A DNA stretch of 64,000 bases from Flavobacterium sp. (GCF_028689845.1 NZ_JAQVCH010000007.1:1-64000), one strand, 5' to 3'; positions 49,882-59,962 are shown, counted from the stretch's first letter. Translations and numbers: made by a program. The notes: a model not told the origin generated them from the sequence alone.

Positions 49882-52743
49882 TTAATGTGCTTCTAGCCAA
49901 TTTTTGCCCATCCCTAAATCGACGACCAAAGGAACATCCAATTTAAAAGCATTTTCCATTTCAAACTTAATCATCGGCTGAATCTTTTCTAATTCAGTAT
50001 TATGAACATCAAAAACCAATTCATCATGTACTTGGAGAAGCATTTTAGACTTCCAATTTTCTGAGGTTAGTCGCTTGTGAATATTGATCATGGCAATTTT
50101 TATAATGTCGGCGGCACTTCCTTGAATAGGAGCATTGACCGCATTTCGTTCTGCCGCACCACGAACAACAGCATTGGCCGAATTAATATCTTTTAAATAC
50201 CTTCTTCTGCCTAAAACAGTTTGCACATATCCATTTTCTCTTGCAAAATCAATTTGCTCTTGAATATAGGTTTTTAATCGCGGATAGGTTTTATAATAAG
50301 CTTCAATCAACTCAGCACTTTCTTTTCGAGTTAAGTCGGTTTGATTACTCAATCCAAAAGCAGAAACCCCATAAATTATTCCGAAGTTTACGGTTTTAGC
50401 ATTACTCCGTTGCTCTTTGCTTACCTCTTCTAGTGGTACATTAAAAACATTGGAAGCAGTAGAACGGTGAATGTCTTCGCCATTTTGAAAGGCTTTTATC
50501 ATATTTTCTTCGCCACTCAAAGCAGCAATGATACGTAATTCTATTTGTGAATAATCGGCAGCGACTAAGGTGTAATTTTCATCTCTAGCAACAAAAGCTT
50601 TTCTAATTTGTCGTCCTCTTTCAGTCCGAATGGGAATATTTTGTAAGTTTGGATTGTTGGAACTTAGCCTTCCCGTAGCTGCTACCGTTTGCATATAATC
50701 GGTATGCACTCGTTTAGTTTTAGAGTCAACTTGGTTTGGTAACGCTTCAACATACGTATTTTGCAACTTGACCAATTGTCTCCAATCAAGTATTTCTCTT
50801 ACAATTGGATGTTCATTAGCTAAATAAGAAAGCACTTCTTCACCCGTTGCATACTGTCCTGTTTTGGTTTTCTTTTGTTTGGTTCCGCCAATTTTAAGTT
50901 TGTCAAATAAAATATCACCAAGTTGTTTGGGAGATGCTAAATTGAATTTTTCGCCTGCCGTTTCATAAATATTTTGTTCTAATTTTTTACTATCAGTATC
51001 TAAATCTTTTGATAGCGAATTTAGAAAAGCGACATCTAAATTGATGCCTTCCGCTTCCATATCGGCCAAAACTTGCACTAAGGGAATTTCAATTTCATCA
51101 AATAGTTTTTTGGTGCCTGTTTTATCTAAAATTGGACTAAAAGTTTCTTTTAACTGAAAAGTAACATCAGCATCTTCTGCAGCATATTCTTTACAAGTTT
51201 CCAACGGAACATCTCGCATGGATAATTGATTTTTTCCTTTTTTACCAATTAAACTGTCGATAGATTTTGGCGAATAACTTAAATATGTTTCTGATAAAAC
51301 ATCCATATTATGTCGCATATCGGGATTAATCAAATAATGAGCAATCATCGTATCGAATAGTTTTCCGCGGATTGTAATGTTATAATTTTTTAAAATTTTT
51401 ATATCATATTTGATGTTTTGACCCACTTTTTCAATCGATTCGTTTTCAAAGAATGATCGAAATTTTTCAATTAAAAGTTGTGCTTCGTCTTGATTTTCGG
51501 GAAAAGGAACATAAAAACCCTTTCCTTTTTCATATGCAAAGGCAATTCCAACTAATTCCGCATGTAAAGCATTTAAACCAGTTGTTTCGGTGTCAAAACA
51601 AACAGAAGGTTGATTCATTAAATTTTGTAAAAGTAATTTTACAGGCAAATCACCTTGAATAAGTTGGTAAAAATGTTCTGTGTTTTCTAATGTGGCATAG
51701 GCAGAACTCGAACTCATTTCAGAAGTTTCCACATCTACAAAACCAAATAAATCAAATTGCTCTTCATTGGTTTTTTTTGTAGTTGGTTGCTTTTGAACTT
51801 GATTCTTAACATGATTGGTTTCATTGCCATTGCCATTAGTGTTTATTTCGTCATATTCATTGCCTGAGCCGAACCATTTGTCAAATTGGGCTTTCATTTG
51901 TCGGAATTCCAATTCATGAAAAATAGCATCTGTTTTTTCTACATCGGGTTTTGATAATTCAAAATCTGTTGCGTTAAACGTAACTGGACAGTCTAGTAGA
52001 ATTGTGGCTAGTTTTTTGGATAATAAACCTTGTTCAGCATTGTCCTCTATCTTTTGTTTTATGGCTCCTTTGAGTTGGTCTGTATTCGCTAAAAGATTTT
52101 CCATAGAACCAAATTCTTTCAATAATTTCTTGGCCGTTACATCGCCAACACCAGGAAAACCTGGAATATTATCTACTGCATCGCCTTTCATTCCTAAAAA
52201 GTCAATCACTTGTTCAGGTCGCTCAATTTCAAATTTTTCGAGTACTTCTGGAATACCCCAAATTTCTATGCCATTTCCCATTCGAGCAGGTTTATACATA
52301 AAAATGTTTTCAGAAACTAATTGGGCAAAATCTTTGTCTGGCGTAACCATAAAAACTTTAAACCCTTCTTTTTCTGCTTGTTTAGCTAAGGTTCCAATTA
52401 AATCATCGGCTTCAAAACCTGCTTTTTCCATAATTGGAATATGCATCGCTTTTAGTAATTCTTGAATATAAGGAACAGCAATTTTAATAGCTTCTGGCGT
52501 TTCGTCGCGATTCGCTTTATACGTTGGAAATAGTTCATTTCTAAAATCACTTCCGCCTTTGTCAAAAGCAACTGCTAAATGATCGGGTTTTTCCCTTTTA
52601 ATAACATCCATAAGGGCATTCATAAAGCCCATTATGGCAGAAGTGTCCATTCCTTTAGAATTAATTCTTGGGTTTTTGATAAAGGCATAATAACCTCTAA
52701 AAATTAAAGCATAAGCATCGAGAAGGAAAAGGCGTTTTTGCAT
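49882..52743 (-). CDS. polA: DNA polymerase I
   Basis: The 953 residues comprise a 5'-3' exonuclease domain (LFLLDAYALIFRGYYAF; AGFEADDLIGTL), an extended Asn/Gln/Thr linker near 300-345, a 3'-5' exonuclease domain with the DEDD residues apparently intact (FDTETTGL, GQNIKYDIKIL, YAAEDADVTFQL), and the polymerase domain (AADYSQIELRIIAAL; NFGIIYGVSAFGL; LLQVHDELVFDV). It is therefore proofreading-competent by sequence. It has no close partner upstream. Confidence 0.97.
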   Translation of the reverse strand: MQKRLFLLDAYALIFRGYYAFIKNPRINSKGMDTSAIMGFMNALMDVIKREKPDHLAVAFDKGGSDFRNELFPTYKANRDETPEAIKIAVPYIQELLKAMHIPIMEKAGFEADDLIGTLAKQAEKEGFKVFMVTPDKDFAQLVSENIFMYKPARMGNGIEIWGIPEVLEKFEIERPEQVIDFLGMKGDAVDNIPGFPGVGDVTAKKLLKEFGSMENLLANTDQLKGAIKQKIEDNAEQGLLSKKLATILLDCPVTFNATDFELSKPDVEKTDAIFHELEFRQMKAQFDKWFGSGNEYDEINTNGNGNETNHVKNQVQKQPTTKKTNEEQFDLFGFVDVETSEMSSSSAYATLENTEHFYQLIQGDLPVKLLLQNLMNQPSVCFDTETTGLNALHAELVGIAFAYEKGKGFYVPFPENQDEAQLLIEKFRSFFENESIEKVGQNIKYDIKILKNYNITIRGKLFDTMIAHYLINPDMRHNMDVLSETYLSYSPKSIDSLIGKKGKNQLSMRDVPLETCKEYAAEDADVTFQLKETFSPILDKTGTKKLFDEIEIPLVQVLADMEAEGINLDVAFLNSLSKDLDTDSKKLEQNIYETAGEKFNLASPKQLGDILFDKLKIGGTKQKKTKTGQYATGEEVLSYLANEHPIVREILDWRQLVKLQNTYVEALPNQVDSKTKRVHTDYMQTVAATGRLSSNNPNLQNIPIRTERGRQIRKAFVARDENYTLVAADYSQIELRIIAALSGEENMIKAFQNGEDIHRSTASNVFNVPLEEVSKEQRSNAKTVNFGIIYGVSAFGLSNQTDLTRKESAELIEAYYKTYPRLKTYIQEQIDFARENGYVQTVLGRRRYLKDINSANAVVRGAAERNAVNAPIQGSAADIIKIAMINIHKRLTSENWKSKMLLQVHDELVFDVHNTELEKIQPMIKFEMENAFKLDVPLVVDLGMGKNWLEAH

Positions 52744-52913
52744 GAAATGTAAAAATTGGTTTATTTTTCAAATTTACAAATAAACTAAACAGCTTATATT
52801 TATTTTTTTAAAAACAAAAAAACCATTTTACAAACTGAAAGGCTTGGTTTGCAAATTTCGGTTTACTACTACGCTTTTAATTTCTTTTATTTGTTTTCCC
52901 AAAAGCACTTAAA

Positions 52914-53015
52914 ATGAAAAACATAGACATTAAAATAAAATGGTTATTCTTTGCCATATTACTCACCATTACATTAAATGCTATTAATTTAATTTATGCA
53001 TTACAGTTGAATTAA
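52914..53015 (+). CDS. Possible 33-residue single-span membrane peptide
   Basis: The 386-bp gap between polA and the metallophosphoesterase contains an ATG frame of 33 residues: MKNIDIKIKW, then a hydrophobic span LFFAILLTITLNAINLIYA, ending QLN. The basic N-terminus plus one transmembrane helix is typical of small membrane proteins. No convincing promoter or ribosome binding site is seen and I know no homologue. Nothing else in the gap is supported. Confidence 0.4.
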   Translation: MKNIDIKIKWLFFAILLTITLNAINLIYALQLN

Positions 53016-53144
53016 TGTAATGTTTTGATTTTGAGTATTCTTTATTTACGGTTGATTGGAATCTTCCTCTAGAAAACAACCGTTAAATTTTTAATAAATA
53101 GCAAATTATCTTTTTTAGATGTTGTTATTTTGTATAAAAAATTG

Positions 53145-54380
53145 ATGTTTATTCGTTTACTACTTTTATTAGCCTTTATTGCTTTCATAGAATTTTATGC
53201 TTTTCAAGCCATAAGAACGATTTCTCGTCATAAATGGGTTCACTATTCCTATATTATTTTAAGTGCAATAGTTGTTGTCTATATTATATATTCCTTTACA
53301 AAATTTGATAGAAGAGTAGGGCAAACACATGAAACTTTATTTACCATGGGTTTGTTGTTAATTACTTTAATGCCAAAAATCATTTTAACCTTAGTACTCT
53401 TTGGAGAAGATTTTTATCGAATAATTTCGGGGTCAATCACTCATTTTTTTGGAGTAAATGAGAAAGTTGGATTTTTGCCTGAACGAAGAAAATTTGTGAG
53501 TCAAGTAGCAATTGGTATTGCTGCAGTTCCTTTTTTGTCGCTTTTGTATGGAATGACAAAAGGAAAATACAATTTTAAAGTAATCAAGCAAACCTTGTTT
53601 TTTTCTGATTTACCTGCTAGTTTTGATGGAACCACCATTACTCATATTTCAGATATTCATTCGGGAAGTTTTGATGATGCCGAAAAAATAAAATATGCAG
53701 TTGATTTAATTAATGAGCAAAAATCAGACATTATTCTTTTTACAGGCGACATTGTCAATACACATGCTACCGAGATGCATCCTTGGATTGAAACCTTTAA
53801 AGGGATTGAGAAACCAAAATTCGGTAAATATTCAGTGCTTGGAAATCATGACTATGGCGAATACATCGATTGGCCTTCGCAAAAAGAGAAAGCAGCTAAT
53901 TTTGAAGCGATAAAAGCGTTACACAGTCAAATTGATTTTCAATTATTGTTAAATGAAAATGTAAAAATTAAAAATAATGAAGAAACAATCGCTCTTGTTG
54001 GTGTTGAAAATTGGGGGCACAATTTTAAAAAAGCAGGCGATTTAAATAAAGCAGGACAAGGATTAAGTCCGCAGGATTTCAAAATTTTAATGACGCACGA
54101 CCCGAGTCATTGGGAATATGAAGTGAAAAATGATGAGAAAAACTATCATTTAACACTTTCTGGTCATACACATGGGTTACAATTTGGAATAGAAATCCCT
54201 GGAATTATAAAATGGAGCCCAGTGCAATATGTCTACAAGCAATGGGCTGGATTATATGAAAACTTGGGCCGCTATGTTTATGTAAACCGAGGTTTTGGCT
54301 TCCACGCCTATCCTGGACGAGTAGGTATTTGGCCAGAAATTACAGTTATTGAACTAAAAAAAGGAGAAAAAGTAGCGTAA
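53145..54380 (+). CDS. Membrane-anchored metallophosphoesterase
   Basis: I prefer the ATG at 53145; a TTG at 53130 would add five residues. Four hydrophobic segments occupy the first 130 residues. The calcineurin-like domain follows with all metal motifs: ISDIHSGS (D-x-H), FTGDIV (GD), LGNHDYG (GNHD), THD and SGHTHG (GHxH). This YkuE-like subgroup acts on the membrane periphery; the lipid or nucleotide substrate is unknown. Confidence 0.92.
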   Translation: MFIRLLLLLAFIAFIEFYAFQAIRTISRHKWVHYSYIILSAIVVVYIIYSFTKFDRRVGQTHETLFTMGLLLITLMPKIILTLVLFGEDFYRIISGSITHFFGVNEKVGFLPERRKFVSQVAIGIAAVPFLSLLYGMTKGKYNFKVIKQTLFFSDLPASFDGTTITHISDIHSGSFDDAEKIKYAVDLINEQKSDIILFTGDIVNTHATEMHPWIETFKGIEKPKFGKYSVLGNHDYGEYIDWPSQKEKAANFEAIKALHSQIDFQLLLNENVKIKNNEETIALVGVENWGHNFKKAGDLNKAGQGLSPQDFKILMTHDPSHWEYEVKNDEKNYHLTLSGHTHGLQFGIEIPGIIKWSPVQYVYKQWAGLYENLGRYVYVNRGFGFHAYPGRVGIWPEITVIELKKGEKVA

Positions 54381-54394
54381 TTCGTTAAAAATGC

Positions 54395-54402
54395 TACATT
54401 TG
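54395..54402 (+). promoter_or_regulatory. -7 promoter element of the thioredoxin-fold gene
   Basis: TACATTTG matches TAnnTTTG, about 50 bp before the ATG at 54454 and just after the metallophosphoesterase stop. Confidence 0.55.
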
Positions 54403-54453
54403 TATAATATTTATTTAAGATAGGTTAAATTTCAATATAATATTTGTCAATTT

Positions 54454-54750
54454 ATGTCAAAATTTGGAGAACTTATTAATGCACACGTCCCTGTATTAAT
54501 TGATTTTTATACGGAGTGGAATGAATCCTCAGTTGCGATGCATCCCGTTATTAAAAATGTTGCTGCCGCTTTAGGAGATAAAGCGAAAGTAATTAAAATT
54601 GATGTGGATAAAAACCAAGAATTAGCAGAAGCGTTGCGAATCAAAACACTACCAACCCTAATGATTTATAAAGAAGGGCAAATGGTTTGGAGGCAATCTG
54701 GCGAATTGGATGCGGTCACGATTATCAACTTAGTGGAAGAACAAGTTTAA
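54454..54750 (+). CDS. Thioredoxin-fold protein lacking the catalytic cysteines
   Basis: The 98 residues keep the thioredoxin frame: PVLIDFYTEWNE at the active-site strand, VIKIDVDKNQELA, the cis-proline LPTLMIYKEG and a C-terminal helix. Where thioredoxins read WCGPC this reads WNESSVAM, so no redox disulfide can form. There are no cysteines in the protein at all. It may be a structural or chaperone-like paralogue. The stop overlaps the convergent deacetylase stop by 4 bp. Confidence 0.85.
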   Translation: MSKFGELINAHVPVLIDFYTEWNESSVAMHPVIKNVAAALGDKAKVIKIDVDKNQELAEALRIKTLPTLMIYKEGQMVWRQSGELDAVTIINLVEEQV

Positions 54751-55391
54751 TCGATTACATTCATTTTGTATCCTTTTTCAGCTAGAAAAGCTAGCGTTTT
54801 TGGTAAACAATACTCTAAATTTGGAAATGCTTTAACACTATCATGAAACACGATGAGGCTTCCTGGTTCAAGGTTGTCTAGTACGTTTTGTAGGCATTTT
54901 TCTTTTGAAACGCTCGTGTCATAATCTTTACTCAAAACATCCCACATCATTATTCGAAAACCTTTTTTTCTCAAAAGCGTTGCTTGAGAGGGTTTTATTT
55001 TTCCATACGGCGGTCTAAACAGCAATGATTCAAGCGAGTTGATGGCTGTTTTTCGAATGATTTTATCACACGCATCAACTTCATTTAGGTAGGTTATGGT
55101 TGAGGTCTTCCAACCTTTTACATGATTAAACGTGTGGTTTCCGATAGCGTGACCATTTGCTAGGATACGATTAAAAATAGAGGGATATTTTTCAATATTG
55201 TTTCCTATGCAAAAAAAAGTAGCCTTTGCTTGATGTTGCTGAAGTTGATTTAAAACCCAATCTGTAATTTCGGGTGTTGGGCCATCATCAAAAGTAAGGT
55301 AAACTATTTTTTCGCGTGTTGGAATTCGCCAAACATAGTTTGAAAAAATAGTTTTTATAAGCCAATTCGTTTTTATCCAAAGAGCACTCAT
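54747..55391 (-). CDS. Polysaccharide deacetylase family protein
   Basis: The NodB-homology domain fills the 214 residues: VYLTFDDGPTPE (catalytic Asp and metal Asp), GNHTFNHVKGW (metal His pair), LFRPPYGKI and GSLIVFHDS (catalytic His). It removes N- or O-acetyl groups from glycans such as peptidoglycan. No signal peptide is obvious, though a hydrophobic N-terminus (LWIKTNWLIKTIFSNYVW) could anchor it. It starts 40 bp after the DUF2723 gene ends, probably co-transcribed. Confidence 0.92.
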   Translation of the reverse strand: MSALWIKTNWLIKTIFSNYVWRIPTREKIVYLTFDDGPTPEITDWVLNQLQQHQAKATFFCIGNNIEKYPSIFNRILANGHAIGNHTFNHVKGWKTSTITYLNEVDACDKIIRKTAINSLESLLFRPPYGKIKPSQATLLRKKGFRIMMWDVLSKDYDTSVSKEKCLQNVLDNLEPGSLIVFHDSVKAFPNLEYCLPKTLAFLAEKGYKMNVID

Positions 55392-55431
55392 GGTCTATTT
55401 GTAAAAAGAGCCATCGAAATGGTTCTTGTTT

Positions 55432-58400
55432 TTATTCGTTTTTTCGATTAAATCGTTCGAAGCGTTGGTTGTAATTATTGAACGTTTTTTTGTTTTTTTC
55501 ATAGAAATCAACATCTTCTTTTTCCTTCATTACTAGCAACAAGGAGCGATAACGTTCTATATTCGTTACAATATCAACAATTCGATCATTTTGTTCAGAG
55601 GCTTTTGTTCCGCTGTGATAATTTAAATTGTCTTGATATTTCAACATTAATTTTTGTAATAAAGCCCTCGCTTTTTCTTTTTCTCCTACATCATAATATC
55701 CAGCGGCAAAAGGTTCGACCATGGTGTAGTAACCATAGTAATCAATAGGCATTTTATCTATGGCTAATTGAATTACTTCTTTTGCCTTAGCTATTTTTCC
55801 TTCTAAAATTAATTGTTGCATCAATCGCGATAAGTTAGTGCGATACGTTATGCTATTTCGTCGGGTTTCTACATCATGATAAATATCGGTGCGATCGCCA
55901 TTGCCCCAATCCCATTTCATCACGATATCATACATTTTATCCGTATCAATTTGACCCATATCAAAAGGAGTGTCTTCGTTTACTTTAGTTTTAACAGGAA
56001 CTAATTTATAAACCATACCATCCAATTGAAGGTAATCTTTCATCCATAAATAATCTTCATCAGTAAAGCTTCCACCTGTAAAATAAATTGGTCTTTCCCA
56101 ATTATTATTTGTAATCACATCAAACATCATGATTCGAGCTTTATAAATGGCCCGGTCTTTAATGTCTACATCAATAAAAGGAACGATTGAATCATAATAT
56201 TTTTCTGCTACAACCTTATTTTTGATAATTACATTTTTATCAATTGGAATTCGAATTTTATTTGTTGGAAAAAAATGAACGCTTTGACCACTTTGCATTT
56301 CCAGCATCGTATTTGGATCATCACTTTTTATGAAATCTAAAAAGCTTTTAATGTCCCATCGGTTTTGTGTAATCTCATTATAAACACAATAATCCAATTT
56401 GTCTCCCACATAATGGCTCCGGTCAAAAGAAATAGGGAGCGGTTCTGAATCATACGCTTTTGCCTTCATTTGGTCGATGTGCCAATCGGTCATAAATAAT
56501 TGAGTGTTAACCACGCGAACGTCACGACGGATGCCTTCAATTTCTTGAGCATACCATAACGGAAACGTATCATTATCACCAATAGTAAATAAAATAGCAT
56601 TGGGCTCACACGATTCTAAGTAGCCTTTTGCGTTAGACAAAGCGGTGTATTTATTAGAACGATCGTGATCATCCCAATTTTGAGACGCCAATAAAACGGG
56701 TGCGGCTAATAGCGTAACCACAAATACTATAGGTAAAGCAATTTTTGGTTGAATCCATTTTCTCAGAAAATCAAAAATGGCAAACACGCCAATTCCAATC
56801 CAAATGGCAAAAACATAAAATGAACCCACTAAAGCATAATCGCGTTCGCGAGGTTCAAAAGGACGTTCATTTAAGTAGATTTTTAAGGCAATTCCTGTAA
56901 ATAAAAACAAAACCAAAAGCACATAAAAACTTTTAACATCGCGTTTAGCATGAAAGAGAATACCAATAATTCCTAATATAAAAGGTAAAAAGAAATACGT
57001 ATTTCTACCTTTATTATTCTGCACATCTTGCGGAAGATTTTGTTGCGACCCTAAAAACAGTTCATCGATAAAAGTTATACCGCTCAACCAATTTCCTTCA
57101 TTGTCATATTTTCCTTGGATATCGCTTTGACGACCCACAAAATTCCAAAGTAGATAACGCACATACATGTAGCCAAACTGAAATTGAACCATGAAACTGA
57201 TGTTGTCCGCTGTGGTGGGTTTGTCAACAATTAAATAATTTCCGTAAGATTTTAAAAAAGAAATATAATCTTCGTTATCTAATCGGCCTGAATTGTAAGC
57301 TTTTCTAAATTGAGAAACTACGTCGACCAATTCTTCTTCATGAGCATAATCTGGATTAATTTTGAAATCAAGAATAGAAGTAAACTCCATATAATTTTGG
57401 GCATTATCACCACTCCACATTCGAGGCAAAATCGCTTTATGGTCATTGTGACTATTTTGAGTCGCGTTGATATAATTATTTGTAATTACATATTTACCTA
57501 ATTTATAATCTCGTTCATAGTTAGGTGCTTTGTCTAAATACGGTTCGTCTGGATCTAAACCAGCAAACATGTCTGAGAATTGTGGGCCATAAAACAAAGG
57601 GTTTTGCGGATATTGTTCCCGGTTATAATAAGCCAACACTTCACGAGCATCAGAGGGCCTATTTTCATTAATAACAACATTGGCATTTGCACGTATTGGT
57701 AACATCATCCACGTTGAAAAACCGATAAAAACAAAAAGAATGCCTAGCAAAATCGTGTTAAATTGAGGCAATGCTTTTTTCTTGGTATATTTTAAACCAA
57801 AATAGAAAAATGCAATTAATACAAGAGCGGTAAAAATCGTCCCTGAATCAAAAGGCATTCCTAGACTGTTGACCATGAATACTTCTGTTTTTCCAAACAA
57901 TGCCATCGTTAAAGGCAATAATAATTTGAAAATAAATAAAAGGATAGCGACTACGACTACATTGGCAAGAATGAAGCTCTTTATTGTAATGGTTTTATAA
58001 TTTTTAAAGAAGTATAATAATCCAATAGAAGGAATGGTTAATAACGCCATAAAGTGAACACCAAAAGAAAGCCCAACCACTAGACAGATTAGCAAGAGCC
58101 ATTTATTTCCGCGAGGCGTGTGCATTTCTTGTTCCCATCGTAATCCAAGCCAAAAAAGCAAAGCAATAAATAAACTGGCCATGGCGTATACCTCTGCTTC
58201 AACGGCATTATACCAGAAGCTGTCGGTAAAAGTAAAAGCCAATGCACCAATGAAGGAAGTTGCTAAGATGGCTATTTCTTCAATAACGGAAATCTCTTTT
58301 ACAGCAAAAAGCACTTTTTTTAATAAAATGGTAGAAGACCAAAATAAAAACAAAATAGTAAAAGCACTAGAAAAAACGGACATCATATTGACCATTAGAG

Positions 58401-58629
58401 CCACTTTAGAAGCATCTGGTGCAAATAGTGCAAAAAATGCACCCATCATTTGAAATAATGGAGCTCCAGGAGGGTGGCCAACTTGCAACTTTGCAGAAGT
58501 AGCAATGTATTCTCCACAATCCCAGAAGCTTAGAGTAGGTTCAACGGTTAAGGTAAAAGTAATTAAAGCAATGGTAAAAACGATCCATCCTGTAATAGTA
58601 TTCCATTTTTTGAAATCAAATGTCCTCAT
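55432..58629 (-). CDS. DUF2723 multi-pass membrane protein
   Basis: The 1065 residues begin with a GT-C-like domain of about 12 transmembrane helices; the first loop reads EPTLSFWDCGEYIATSAKLQVGHPPG, the DUF2723 signature with an acidic DxxE-type pair as in protein O-glycosyltransferases. A long soluble region follows (about 640-1065). In Bacteroidota a role in protein O-glycosylation or lipid-linked sugar transfer has been proposed; here that is inference. The polysaccharide deacetylase gene follows. Confidence 0.92.
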   Translation of the reverse strand: MRTFDFKKWNTITGWIVFTIALITFTLTVEPTLSFWDCGEYIATSAKLQVGHPPGAPLFQMMGAFFALFAPDASKVALMVNMMSVFSSAFTILFLFWSSTILLKKVLFAVKEISVIEEIAILATSFIGALAFTFTDSFWYNAVEAEVYAMASLFIALLFWLGLRWEQEMHTPRGNKWLLLICLVVGLSFGVHFMALLTIPSIGLLYFFKNYKTITIKSFILANVVVVAILLFIFKLLLPLTMALFGKTEVFMVNSLGMPFDSGTIFTALVLIAFFYFGLKYTKKKALPQFNTILLGILFVFIGFSTWMMLPIRANANVVINENRPSDAREVLAYYNREQYPQNPLFYGPQFSDMFAGLDPDEPYLDKAPNYERDYKLGKYVITNNYINATQNSHNDHKAILPRMWSGDNAQNYMEFTSILDFKINPDYAHEEELVDVVSQFRKAYNSGRLDNEDYISFLKSYGNYLIVDKPTTADNISFMVQFQFGYMYVRYLLWNFVGRQSDIQGKYDNEGNWLSGITFIDELFLGSQQNLPQDVQNNKGRNTYFFLPFILGIIGILFHAKRDVKSFYVLLVLFLFTGIALKIYLNERPFEPRERDYALVGSFYVFAIWIGIGVFAIFDFLRKWIQPKIALPIVFVVTLLAAPVLLASQNWDDHDRSNKYTALSNAKGYLESCEPNAILFTIGDNDTFPLWYAQEIEGIRRDVRVVNTQLFMTDWHIDQMKAKAYDSEPLPISFDRSHYVGDKLDYCVYNEITQNRWDIKSFLDFIKSDDPNTMLEMQSGQSVHFFPTNKIRIPIDKNVIIKNKVVAEKYYDSIVPFIDVDIKDRAIYKARIMMFDVITNNNWERPIYFTGGSFTDEDYLWMKDYLQLDGMVYKLVPVKTKVNEDTPFDMGQIDTDKMYDIVMKWDWGNGDRTDIYHDVETRRNSITYRTNLSRLMQQLILEGKIAKAKEVIQLAIDKMPIDYYGYYTMVEPFAAGYYDVGEKEKARALLQKLMLKYQDNLNYHSGTKASEQNDRIVDIVTNIERYRSLLLVMKEKEDVDFYEKNKKTFNNYNQRFERFNRKNE

Positions 58630-58837
58630 TTACGAAATTTGTTTGTGCATAGTATAAGTTACAAAGAAACTATTTTTTTATGGAAAGAACATTGGGTTAA
58701 CAAAATATTCTCATAATGCTCAGTTCTTTTTAAAAGGCTTAAAAAAATCAACTGATTGAGATTGAGCATTTATGAGGTGTTACTAAAAAATATTCCATAA
58801 AAAACGAAGAAATATTTGTATTAAATAAAAAAAGGTA

Positions 58838-58845
58838 TAAATTTG
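58838..58845 (+). promoter_or_regulatory. -7 promoter element of tRNA-Gln
   Basis: TAAATTTG, with a TTG 19 bp upstream, lies 19 bp before the mature tRNA 5' end. The remaining 58630-58837 sequence shows no gene. Confidence 0.7.
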
Positions 58846-58864
58846 CACCCGCATTCAAGCATAT

Positions 58865-58935
58865 TGGTCTATGGTGTAATGGTAACACAACTGTTTTTGG
58901 TGCAGTCTTTCTAGGTTCGAGTCCTAGTAGACCAA
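58865..58935 (+). tRNA. tRNA-Gln (anticodon TTG)
   Basis: The cloverleaf is complete: acceptor TGGTCTA / TAGACCA, D-arm with GTGTAATGGTAACAC, anticodon stem ACTGT / GCAGT with loop TTTTGGT (anticodon TTG, reading CAA and CAG), and T-arm CTAGG-TTCGAGT-CCTAG. The discriminator is A and the CCA is not encoded. A single-gene transcript is indicated by the promoter upstream and terminator 6 bp downstream. Confidence 0.95.
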
Positions 58936-58940
58936 CAAGC

Positions 58941-58967
58941 AAAGCCACTCTTAGGAGTGGCTTTTTT
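58941..58967 (+). terminator. Terminator of tRNA-Gln
   Basis: The perfect 10-bp stem AAAGCCACTC / GAGTGGCTTT with loop TTAG is followed by TTTTG. Confidence 0.88.
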
Positions 58968-58978
58968 GTTTTTAGACC

Positions 58979-59009
58979 AAAAAAAATCCCGATTTCTAGA
59001 ACCGGGATT
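58979..59009 (-). terminator. Terminator of the universal stress protein gene
   Basis: The 7-bp stem AATCCCG / CGGGATT with an 11-nt loop is followed on the minus strand by a run of T, 22 bp after the stop of the gene at 59031. Confidence 0.75.
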
Positions 59010-59030
59010 GATATAATATAGAGAGCGTGC

Positions 59031-59855
59031 TTATATTTTGAAAGTCACCACTGGACGAACTGCGTGATTTACTAAGTCTTCACTGATGCTTCCGTTAAAG
59101 AAGTGAGCTAGTCCTTTTCTACCGTGTGTACACATTCCAATCAAATCAGCATTGATACTATTTGAGAAATTTAAAATTCCTTTTTCAACGTTAGCGTCAT
59201 TAAAAATATGAGTAGAGAATCGTTTAATATCAAACTGAGCGGTAAAGTTATCCATGATTTCTTGAGCCACTAGAGTTGATTTAAAGCTATTTGGAGTATT
59301 AATCATCACCAAGTGTAATTTTGCATTGAATTCATTGGCAAAATTAACAACTTTAGCAAAAGGAGCTTTTATTTCGTCTGAAAAATCAGAAGCGAAAACA
59401 AATTTTTCTACCTCAAAATTCTCAATCTCTTTCTTGATGATTAAGACGGGTACTTCAGAATATCGCACTACTTTTTCGGCATTTGAACCAATAAACATAT
59501 CCTTGAATCCGCTTGCACCATGTGAGCCCATTACAATTAAGTCAATGTCATTTATCTCAATTAATTTAAGGATGCCTTCAAAAGCTAATTCAAATTGAAC
59601 AATTCTAGACACGTTTAGTCCGTCTAAAAAATCAGAGTCCATAATGCTTTCTAGCTTTGCTAAAGCAGCATTTTTGAAAAACATAATTTCTGGCAAAGCA
59701 TGTCCGCTTGAAACAGCATCACCCGTTTGATTGGGCAATTCTAACATGTGAAGTAAAATAATTTCGCCATCATGTTTTCTGGCAATTTGAGCAGCCACTT
59801 TTAGAGCATGTTCTGCATGTTCAGAAAAATCGGTAGGAATTAAAATTTTTTTCAT
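59031..59855 (-). CDS. Tandem universal stress protein
   Basis: The ATG at 59855 (MKKILIPTDFSEHAEHALK) is the true family start; the frame extends 20 codons upstream without meaning. The 274 residues form two UspA domains: the first with GSHGASGFKDMFIGSNAEKVVRYSEVPVLIIK, the second with CTHGRKGLAHFFNGSISEDLVNHAVRPV. Both keep the G-x2-G-x9-G(S/T) ATP-binding loop pattern. The role in stress survival is known only in general terms. It is monocistronic. Confidence 0.93.
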   Translation of the reverse strand: MKKILIPTDFSEHAEHALKVAAQIARKHDGEIILLHMLELPNQTGDAVSSGHALPEIMFFKNAALAKLESIMDSDFLDGLNVSRIVQFELAFEGILKLIEINDIDLIVMGSHGASGFKDMFIGSNAEKVVRYSEVPVLIIKKEIENFEVEKFVFASDFSDEIKAPFAKVVNFANEFNAKLHLVMINTPNSFKSTLVAQEIMDNFTAQFDIKRFSTHIFNDANVEKGILNFSNSINADLIGMCTHGRKGLAHFFNGSISEDLVNHAVRPVVTFKI

Positions 59856-59962
59856 AAAAAAAGTAGTATAAATAAGTTTATTATTTGTTAGTTTTTTAAG
59901 AATATAAAGATACAAATATTTTCATCATTTTTCAATGTATTTTCAAATATAAAAAAAATCAC

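Noticed and set aside
58748..58948. 66-residue minus-strand open frame
   Set aside because: It runs antisense through the tRNA-Gln gene and its terminator; not a protein gene.
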